18,776 bases of DNA from Pseudomonadota bacterium (lineage in GTDB: Bacteria; Myxococcota; Myxococcia; Myxococcales; Myxococcaceae). The DNA is taken from assembly GCA_023424585.1 (NCBI GenBank), contig JAFADT010000386.1, forward strand, positions 1 to 18,776, read 5' to 3'. Each line of letters begins with the position of its first letter. The stretch's first letter is position 1. The notes under the pieces were generated by a model that worked only from the letters and a program-made list of their open reading frames with translations, did not search any database and had not been told where the DNA came from. A program made the translations under genes and the position numbers. Shown piece by piece: positions 1 to 6,400 of this stretch.

Positions 1-1036
1 CGTCCTCCTCGCGCAGGCCCGCCTTCGCGCCCGGCCCGCCCGCGCTGACGCCGGCCACCACCGCGCCCTTCGGCGCGTCCACGCGCAGCGCGCGCGCCAG
101 CTCCGGCGTGAGGTCCTGCACCGCCAGGCCCACCCAGCCCCGGCGCACCACGCCCGTCTCCTGGAGCTGCGGCAGGAGCGCCTGGATGAGGTTCGCCGGC
201 ACCGCGAAGCCAATGCCCGTCGCGCCGCCGATGATGGCCGTGTTCATGCCCACCACCTCGCCCTTCATGTTGAAGAGCGGGCCGCCGGAGTTGCCCGGGT
301 TGATGGCCGCGTCCGTCTGCAGGAAGTCGTCATACGGGCCCGCGTGGATGTCGCGCGCCCGGGCGGACAGGATGCCGGCGCTCACGCTCGACGCGAGGCC
401 GAAGGGGTTGCCAATGGCCATCACGGGGTCGCCCACGCGCAGGCCATCCGAGTCCCCCAGCTTCACGAACGGCAGGTTCCCGGACACGCCCTTCAACTGG
501 AGGAGCGCCACGTCCGTGAGCGCGTCGCGGCCCAGCACCTCCGCGTCGAAGGCGCGCCCGTCCTCCAGCTTCACCCGGACGGTGTCCGCGCCCTCCACCA
601 CGTGGTTGTTCGTGAGCACCAGCCCGGACGGGTCGATGACGAAGCCCGACCCCAGCCCCTGCTTCGCGGGCGCGCCGCCCTCGCCGAAGGGGTTGCCCTG
701 CATGCCGAAGCGCTCGGCGATCCCCGGCGGCAGGCCCTGGAGCATCCCGCCCATCGCGGGCCGGGCGCGGGCCTGCACCTCCACGTTCACCACCGCGCCC
801 TTCACCGTGTCCACGAGCGGCGCCAGCGACATGAGCGCGCCGGGCGACCCGGGCGTGGGCGCATAGACCGCCGGCTCCACCTTCGCGCCCGAGGGCGTGG
901 TGGCCGTCTTCAAGGACAGCGTGGGGCGGGCAGGGGGAGCCACGTCCACCGCCGGCTTGCAGGCCCCCAGGGCGACCAGGGGCATCAGCGTGAGCGCGCG
1001 GGCAAGGTGGCGGCGAGACGGAAGCGTGCGAACCAT
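1..1036 (-). CDS. HtrA/Deg-type trypsin-like serine protease, probable lipoprotein (3' end outside the window)
   Basis: This is a periplasmic or envelope quality-control protease of the S1C (HtrA/DegP) type. The visible 345 codons begin with a short basic N-terminus, a hydrophobic stretch and a lipobox-like LGAC (Cys26), so the protein is probably lipid-anchored. A Pro/Ala-rich linker and a Gly/Pro-rich loop follow. The protease core shows GSGFVI and TNNHVV with catalytic His145, LTDVALL with Asp175 and NPGNSGGPL with Ser250, so the triad is intact. From about residue 285 the sequence GWVGLAVQDLTPELARAL marks the start of a PDZ domain, cut by the window edge. The ATG at 1036 is supported by AAGGAG at 1045-1050 with 8 bases of spacing. 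The gene is divergent from the response regulator. Seen directly: triad and start. Inferred: lipidation and the number of PDZ domains. Confidence 0.93.
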   Translation of the reverse strand, partial: MVRTLPSRRHLARALTLMPLVALGACKPAVDVAPPARPTLSLKTATTPSGAKVEPAVYAPTPGSPGALMSLAPLVDTVKGAVVNVEVQARARPAMGGMLQGLPPGIAERFGMQGNPFGEGGAPAKQGLGSGFVIDPSGLVLTNNHVVEGADTVRVKLEDGRAFDAEVLGRDALTDVALLQLKGVSGNLPFVKLGDSDGLRVGDPVMAIGNPFGLASSVSAGILSARARDIHAGPYDDFLQTDAAINPGNSGGPLFNMKGEVVGMNTAIIGGATGIGFAVPANLIQALLPQLQETGVVRRGWVGLAVQDLTPELARALRVDAPKGAVVAGVSAGGPGAKAGLREED

Positions 1037-1059
1037 CGTGCGTTCTCCTTGGGTGGCGG

Positions 1060-1078
1060 CCGGAAGCGGGCCTTCCGG
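1060..1078 (-). repeat. Perfect 7-bp inverted repeat in the presumed leader of the HtrA-like gene
   Basis: CCGGAAG (1060-1066) and CTTCCGG (1072-1078) are separated by 5 bases and lie about 10 bases upstream of the ribosome-binding site of the minus-strand protease gene. In mRNA it would form a short stem. It could be a regulator site or a leader hairpin; function is unknown and a chance occurrence in GC-rich DNA is possible. Confidence 0.35.
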
Positions 1079-1145
1079 GCGGAAAGGATGGAAAGAGTCG
1101 AACCGGATGCGGTGGGCACCCTGGGAAGGAGGCAGCGGTCCCGTT

Positions 1146-1173
1146 CCACCAGTGACACCGGGAGCCACCAGTG
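1146..1173. repeat. Direct repeat CCACCAGTG x2, 19 bp apart
   Basis: Two identical 9-mers (1146-1154 and 1165-1173) are spaced 19 bp start to start, close to two helical turns, in the divergent promoter region. This spacing would put both copies on nearly the same DNA face, as seen for tandem activator sites. No known binding protein is recognised. Confidence 0.35.
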
Positions 1174-1287
1174 GCCCAGCTGCCTGAAGGGAGCTCTTGG
1201 AGGAAGCCCCGCATCCGGTCCGACGCCCGGACTTCATTGCAGTCCGTGGGCCAACCCCTGCCGGACCCCTCTCAGAGGGGAGCCGGG

Positions 1288-1323
1288 CCCCGGAAGGCCC
1301 CGGGGCGCGGGGCAAAGTGCCCC
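1288..1323. repeat. Two tandem GC-rich hairpins
   Basis: CCCCGG (1288-1293) pairs with CCGGGG (1300-1305) around a 6-base loop, followed at once by GGGGCA (1309-1314) pairing with TGCCCC (1318-1323) around a 3-base loop. There is no T run and no upstream gene on the plus strand that needs a terminator, so the role is unclear. Structured GC-rich spacer is the conservative reading. Confidence 0.35.
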
Positions 1324-1387
1324 AACCGGGGCATTTCGCCCGGGGGCACGCCGCCCCGCGCCCCACCGCCGTGGCTCCCTCCACCCA

Positions 1388-1403
1388 TGGCACGGCGGAT
1401 GCT
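1388..1403 (+). promoter_or_regulatory. Candidate sigma-54 (-24/-12) promoter for the response regulator
   Basis: TGGCAC (1388-1393), a 5-base spacer and ATGCT (1399-1403) differ from the sigma-54 consensus TGGCAC-N5-TTGCT at one position and keep the essential GG and GC exactly 10 bases apart. It lies on the coding strand about 75 bases before the ATG at 1476, giving a predicted leader of roughly 60 bases. Myxobacteria use sigma-54 widely. A chance match is possible. Confidence 0.4.
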
Positions 1404-1475
1404 CAGGGCGTGGGAGGTGCCCTGCGCGAGTGTCGCCGCCGCGAGCACCTTCACCCCTTCCAGGAGTTCACGCCC

Positions 1476-1937
1476 ATGGTCCACGAGCAGCCAGAAGGGG
1501 TCGCGCGCGCCGCGGCCTGGGAAGACCCTCACGCGGAGCCCGCCAGGGCCCCGCGCATCCTCGTCGCGGATGATCAGACGGAGATGCGCACGCTCATCCG
1601 CAAGATGCTGGTGCGGCGGGGCTATGAGGTGGTGGAGGCGGCGGACGGGCCGGACCTCGTGCGCGTCCTCGTGGAAGGGCTCACGGCCGAGGAGGCGCGC
1701 GCCCCCGACCTCATCATCACCGACGTGCGCATGCCGGGCTTCACGGGCCTGGAGGTGCTCGCCCGGCTGCGGCGCGAGCAGTGGACCACGCCGGTCATCC
1801 TCATCACCGCCTTTGGCGACGTGCAGCTGCACCGCGAGGCCCTGCGCCTGGGGGCGGCCTGCGTGCTCAACAAGCCGTTCGACATGGACGAGCTGCGAGG
1901 CGCGGTGGAGGTGGCCCTCGCGGCGACGCGCGAGTGA
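1476..1937 (+). CDS. Single-domain response regulator (receiver domain protein)
   Basis: A 153-residue CheY-like receiver with no output domain. After a 25-residue N-terminal extension, beta-1 ends in the acidic pair Asp32-Asp33, the phospho-acceptor is Asp83 in IITDVRMPG, the switch Thr is Thr111 in LITAFG, and the conserved Lys is Lys133 in NKPF. All canonical phosphorylation residues are present, so it should accept phosphate from a histidine kinase. It probably acts by protein-protein contact or in a phosphorelay, as stand-alone receivers do in myxobacteria. I chose the ATG at 1476 because AGGAG sits 9 bases upstream; the frame stays open further upstream, but that part is Pro/Ala-rich and overlaps the promoter-like element. 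No partner kinase lies in the window. Confidence 0.9.
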   Translation: MVHEQPEGVARAAAWEDPHAEPARAPRILVADDQTEMRTLIRKMLVRRGYEVVEAADGPDLVRVLVEGLTAEEARAPDLIITDVRMPGFTGLEVLARLRREQWTTPVILITAFGDVQLHREALRLGAACVLNKPFDMDELRGAVEVALAATRE

Positions 1938-1975
1938 CGCCGCCCCGGGGACGTCGCGCTAAGGTGGAGCGGCCC

Positions 1976-1989
1976 CTTCGCTCGCGAAG
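1976..1989. repeat. 14-bp inverted repeat upstream of the glutaminyl cyclase gene
   Basis: CTTCGC (1976-1981) and GCGAAG (1984-1989) flank a 2-base spacer, ending 22 bases before the start codon at 2012. The very short spacer suits a dimeric DNA-binding protein better than an RNA hairpin. It may be an operator; no family can be named. Confidence 0.35.
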
Positions 1990-2011
1990 CCGCCTGTCCT
2001 CAAGGAAGCCC

Positions 2012-2812
2012 ATGCGCCGCCTCCCCTGGTCCCTGCCCTTGTCCCTGTGGTGCCTGGCGTGCGCGCCGACGCAGCGCCAGACGCCGGACGCGGGCGCCGC
2101 CGAGGCCACGCCCAGGAGGCTGGTGGCGCGCATCGTCCACACGTATCCGCACGACCCCACGGCCTTCACGCAGGGGCTCCAGTTCCACCAGGGCCAGCTC
2201 TACGAGAGCACCGGTGAGCAGGGCGACCTGCGCCGCATCTCGCTGGAGCAGGCGGCACCGCTGTGGAAGCAGGCGCTGCCGGACGTGTTCCCGGAGGGGC
2301 TCGCGAGCGACGGCGAGCGGCTGTACCAGCTCACCTGGCAGGACGAGACGCTCTTCGTGTGGAGCGGCGCGCCGCCCGCGCGGGAGCAGCAGGTGGAGTA
2401 CTCGGGCGAGGGCTGGGGCCTGTGCTACTGGCAGGGCCAGCTGGTGCGCAGCGACGGCACGTCCACGCTGCGCTTCCACGACCCGAAGGACTTCCACGTG
2501 AGGTCCCAGGTGCAGGTGACGCTGCAGGGCACGCCGCAGCAGTTGCTCAACGAACTGGAGTGCGCGGAGGACGGCGTCTACGCGAACGTCTGGCACTCCG
2601 ACACCCTCCTGAAGATCGACTACGCCACGGGCCGCGTGCTGGCGGTCATCGACGCGTCGGCCCTGGCGCAGGCGGTGCGCGGCCGGGTGCACAGCTATGA
2701 AGCGGTGCTCAACGGCATCGCGCTGGAGCCCGGCACCGGCCGCCTGTTCCTCACCGGTAAGCTCTGGCCCGACCTCTTCGAGGTCACGCTGGAGCCCGCC
2801 GCCCCGCAGTAG
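2012..2812 (+). CDS. Glutaminyl-peptide cyclotransferase (glutamine cyclotransferase family)
   Basis: A 266-residue exported enzyme that converts N-terminal glutamine of peptides or proteins to pyroglutamate with release of ammonia. The N-terminus is basic then hydrophobic and has Cys14 and Cys17 near a possible signal-peptidase site, so it is secreted and perhaps a lipoprotein, although the lipobox is poor. Family signatures are clear: HDPTAFTQGL (47-56) followed by LYESTG, NELE at 180-183, and TGKLWPDLFEV near the C-terminus (about 248-258). These match the bacterial and plant five-bladed beta-propeller glutaminyl cyclases, a family known from Myxococcus and Xanthomonas. AAGGA at 2002-2006 supports the start. 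The gene lies 74 bases after the response regulator and is convergent with the next gene, 10 bases apart. Substrates may be its own secreted proteins. Confidence 0.93.
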   Translation: MRRLPWSLPLSLWCLACAPTQRQTPDAGAAEATPRRLVARIVHTYPHDPTAFTQGLQFHQGQLYESTGEQGDLRRISLEQAAPLWKQALPDVFPEGLASDGERLYQLTWQDETLFVWSGAPPAREQQVEYSGEGWGLCYWQGQLVRSDGTSTLRFHDPKDFHVRSQVQVTLQGTPQQLLNELECAEDGVYANVWHSDTLLKIDYATGRVLAVIDASALAQAVRGRVHSYEAVLNGIALEPGTGRLFLTGKLWPDLFEVTLEPAAPQ

Positions 2813-2813
2813 C

Positions 2814-2834
2814 CTCGCCGCTTCAGGCGGCGGG
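2814..2834. terminator. Hairpin between convergent genes, probable bidirectional terminator
   Basis: CGCCGC (2816-2821) pairs with GCGGCG (2827-2832) around a 5-base loop, extendable by a T-G and a C-G pair. It lies directly after the cyclotransferase stop (2810-2812), and the stop codon of the opposite gene (2823-2825) is in the loop. There is no T run, which is common in very GC-rich genomes. Confidence 0.5.
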
Positions 2835-3359
2835 AGCGTCCCCCTGTCTGGAGAAGCGCCGCCGCACGGTCCGGACCACCTCCGCGTCCCAGCGCGGTGA
2901 CAGCAGCTCCAGCGCGGTCCGCCGGAAGGGCAGGGCGCACGCCAGGCACGCCAGCGTCGCGGCCAGCCCGATGAGCGTGTTCTGCCAGGAGGCCAGGTTC
3001 CACTGGCCGGACCACGACCACGCGGCCAGGCTCTGGGGCCAGAGGTAATGGATGGGCCAGCCCGGTCCACTGCCGGCGAGGTCGCACAGCAGATGACCGT
3101 GGAACGCAACCCCCGACAGCAGCGCCACGGCCACCCGCTGCCGCCCCAGCGCCGCGCAGACCGCCAGCGTGACGAGCGCTCCCACGTATCCGTGGAAGAT
3201 GACGTGGTGATAGCGCGCATAGAACGCTTCACCCGCCAGCAATGACAGACCATCCAGATCCGGCGCGAGCCCCGCGCAGGTGACCAGGACGCGGTCTCGC
3301 CGTTCGCGCAGGCCCTGCGCCAGGAGCCAGGACAGCTCCGCATGGACGATGGGGTTCAT
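2823..3359 (-). CDS. YdjM/DUF457-like membrane-bound metal-dependent hydrolase
   Basis: A 178-residue integral membrane protein. It carries the scattered acidic and His motifs of the membrane-bound metal-dependent hydrolase family (YbcI/YdjM, DUF457): His6 near the N-terminus, PDLDG with Asp34 and Asp36, YHHVIFHGY with His51, His52 and His56, and FHGHLLCD with His87, His89 and Asp93. Hydrophobic segments lie at about 57-71, 76-92 and 124-144. The substrate is unknown for most members of this family. The C-terminal tail is basic and probably cytoplasmic. The ATG at 3359 has no obvious ribosome-binding site, so the start is less certain. It is divergent from the megasynthase gene with 86 bases between them, and nothing ties it to that pathway. 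Confidence 0.75.
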   Translation of the reverse strand: MNPIVHAELSWLLAQGLRERRDRVLVTCAGLAPDLDGLSLLAGEAFYARYHHVIFHGYVGALVTLAVCAALGRQRVAVALLSGVAFHGHLLCDLAGSGPGWPIHYLWPQSLAAWSWSGQWNLASWQNTLIGLAATLACLACALPFRRTALELLSPRWDAEVVRTVRRRFSRQGDAPAA

Positions 3360-3445
3360 GGGTGTGCACTAGCGTACGGCACGCCAGGGGATTGGCGAAG
3401 GTTCCTGGGGCAGCGCGTTGTGAAAATGGGGGGCAATGACTCATC
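3360..3445. promoter_or_regulatory. Divergent promoter region of the megasynthase gene
   Basis: These 86 bases must hold the promoters of both divergent genes. On the plus strand TTGGCG (3392-3397) resembles a -35 box and GAAAAT (3422-3427) a -10 box, but their 24-base spacing is too long for a normal sigma-70 promoter. A run of six G (3428-3433), 12 bases before the ATG at 3446, is the only ribosome-binding-site-like signal. Confidence 0.35.
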
Positions 3446-6400
3446 ATGAATTCCATCTCGGCGCACCCGCGGCAGGACATCGCCACGCTGTTCGAAGCAC
3501 ACGCACGCGACACGCCCGAGGCCGTGGCGGTGCACTTCGAAGGCGGCGTGCTCCGCTATGACACGCTCAACCGCCGCGCGAACCGGCTGGCACGGAGGCT
3601 CCAGGCCTGCGGCGTGGGCCTCGACGAGCCCGTGGGCATCCTCGCCGACCGCACACCGGAGACGGTGGTGGGACTGCTGGGCATCCTGAAGGCAGGAGGC
3701 GCCTATCTCCCCCTGGACCCGGGCCAGCCCCCGGAGCGGCTCGCCGCGATGATGGAGGACTCCGGGATGCGGGTCCTCGTCGGCCGGCGCGAGGCGGTCC
3801 AGGGGCTGCGCTTCCGGGGGCACGTCGTCGAGCCGCCCGCGCGGGAGGAGCCTCCAGCGGCGCTCGATGCCGTGAACGTGAGGGGCGGGGCGGGGCCGGA
3901 CTCGCTGGCGTATGTGCTCTACACGTCGGGCTCCACGGGGAGGCCCAAGGGCGTGTGCATCCCGCACCGGGGCGTGGCGCGGCTGGTGCTGGACGCGGGC
4001 TTCATGGGCTTCCGGCGCGAGGACCGCGTCCTCCAGGCCGCGTCGTATGCCTTCGACGCGTCGACGCTGGAGGTCTGGGGCGCGCTCCTGAATGGCGCGG
4101 CGCTGTGTCTGGTCTCACGGGAGACGCTGCTGTCGCCTCCGCTCCTCGCGGAGAAGCTCCGGCGGGAGGCCGTCTCCGTCGCGGTGCTGAGCACGTCGCT
4201 GTTCCACCAGCTCGCCTCGGCCATTCCGGACGCGTTCGGCGGGCTCCGCGTCCTGATGGTGGGCGGTGACGTGCTGGACCCCAAGTGGGTGGCGCGGGTC
4301 ATGGCGCACGGGAAGCCCCAGCGGCTGCTCAACAGCTATGGCCCCACCGAGTGCACCACCTCCGCGACGGCGTATGAGCTCCGTGAGCCTCCGGCCCCGG
4401 GCGCGTCCATCCCCATCGGCGGACCGCTGGCGAACCTCCAGCTGCATGTCCTGGATGAGGCGGGCAGGGCGCTGCCCGTGGGCGAAGTGGGGGAGCTGTA
4501 CCTGGGCGGAGAGGGGCTCGCGCGGGGCTACCTGAACCGGCCGCTCCTCACGGGCGAGCGGTTCCTCCCGGATCCGTTCAGTGACGTGCCGGGCGCGCGG
4601 ATGTACCGGACGGGAGACCGGGTGCGGCGGCTCGCGGACGGCGACCTGGAGTTCCTGGGGCGGGTGGACCACCAGGTGAAGATTCGCGGCGCGCGGGTCG
4701 AGCTGGCGGAGATCGAGAGCGTCCTGCGCACCCACCCGCAGGTCGCTGACGCCGTGGTCCGCGTGCAGGAGGTGGCTCCGGGCGACAAGCGGCTCGTCGC
4801 GTATGTCTCCCGGCGAGGAGCGGCGGCGCTGGAGGAGTCGGCGCTGCGCGCGTATCTGGGCTCGAAGCTGCCGGACTTCATGCGCCCCCATGCGGTCAGG
4901 GTGCTGGACCGGATGCCGCTCAACGCCAGTGGCAAGGTGGACCTCCAGCAGCTCCCGGCGCCGCGCTTCGGCTCGGACGCGGGGGAGACGCCGCGCACGC
5001 CCTTGGAGGAGGAGATCGCGCGCGTCTGGTCGGAGGTCCTGGGGACGCGGCACGCCGGGACGCAGGATCGCTTCATGGAGTCGGGCGGGGACTCGCTGCT
5101 CGCCATCCGCTTCATTGAGCGGCTGGAGCAGGCGCTGTCGGTCCGCCTGCCCGTGCGGACGCTCTTCGACAGCCCGAACATCGCGGAGCTGGCGCGGTGG
5201 GTGGAAGCGGCGCGGGGCGCGCGCCGGAGCCTCGTCCTGCCACCCATCGTCCCGGTGGACCGGACCCAGCCCCTGCCCCTGTCCGACCCCCAGCGACAGC
5301 TGTGGCTCCATGAGCAGACGGTGCCCCGGAGCGCCGTCTACAACGAGCCCTTCACGCTGTACCTGCCCGGTGACGTCCGGCCCGATGCGCTGGAGCGGGC
5401 GTTCCGTTCGCTCATCGCCCGGCATGAAGCGCTGCGGACGACCTTCGGCGCCACGCCCGAGGGCCCCTTCCAACGCGTGCATCCGGACATGCCGTTCCAG
5501 CTTCGACGCGTGGACCTGCGCGCCGTCCCCGAGGTCCTGCGGAACGCGAAGGCGTTGCAGCTGGCGACCCAGGACGCACGTGAGCCCTTCGACCTGGAGC
5601 ACGGGCCGCTGCTGCGGGCGACGTGGATGCGCTTGAGCGCGGCGGAGAGCCGCCTCGCGCTCGTGATGCACCACCTCATCGTGGACGCCTTCACGATGGC
5701 GACGTTCCTCCAGGAGCTGCACCGGTTCTCTCTGGCGGAGGAGCCCGCCCTGCCGCCGGTGCCGCTCCAGTACGGCGACGCCGCCGTCTGGCAGCAGGGG
5801 CCTGCCTACCGGCAGACCATCGCACCGCACCTCGACTGGTGGAAGCAGACGCTCGCGGGGGCGCCCCACCTGGAGCTGCCCACGCAGCACTCCCGCCCAC
5901 CGGTCCCGACCGTCCGAGGGGCCAAGCACGTCGTGCGAATCCCCGCCGACCTCGTGGAGTCGGTGAAGGCGCTGGGGCGCGGTGAGGACGCCACGCTCTT
6001 CATGACGGTGCTGGCGGCGTTCGTCGCGCTGCTGCACCGCTACTCGGGGGCGGAGGACCTCGTCGTCGGGAGCGCCTTCTCCGGCCGTAGCAGCGGGGAG
6101 TCTCGGACCATCGCCGGGCACTTCGTGAACATGCTGCCGCTGCGGCTGCGCTTCACCGAAGGGCTGACCGTCCGGGGCCTCGTGGCGCGGGTGCGCCAGG
6201 TCTGCCTGGAGGCGCTCGAACACCAGGAGGCGCCGCTCCTGCGCATCGTCGAGGCGGTGAGCCCCGCGCGCATCCCTGGCGCCAACCCGCTGTTCCAGGT
6301 GACCTGCACGCTGGAGCCGCGCATCGAGGTGCCGGGGTCGGGCTGGCGGGTGGAGCCTCACGAAGTCGACACGGGGACGTCGAAGCTCGACCTCTCCATC

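Larger units (their letters stand above)
1037..1475. other. Intergenic region between the HtrA-like gene and the response regulator
   Basis: I see no convincing gene in these 439 bases. Open frames here are Pro/Arg/Gly-rich and look like GC-bias artefacts. The region holds the ribosome-binding site of the HtrA-like gene, an inverted repeat in its presumed leader, a 9-bp direct repeat, two tandem GC-rich hairpins and a sigma-54-like promoter element, each listed separately. The divergent genes must both be promoted from here. Confidence 0.7.

Noticed and set aside
1197..1475. A 93-codon N-terminal extension of the response regulator frame
   Set aside because: The extension is Pro/Ala/Arg-rich without homology features, overlaps the sigma-54-like site, and the ATG at 1476 has a well-placed ribosome-binding site.
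1781..2011. An upstream start extending the glutaminyl cyclase by 77 codons
   Set aside because: It would overlap the end of the response regulator, hide the signal peptide inside the protein, and lacks the AAGGA signal found before the ATG at 2012.
3359..3384. A GG-N10-GC match on the minus strand before the YdjM-like gene as a sigma-54 promoter
   Set aside because: The predicted transcription start would fall at the start codon, and the rest of the element matches poorly.
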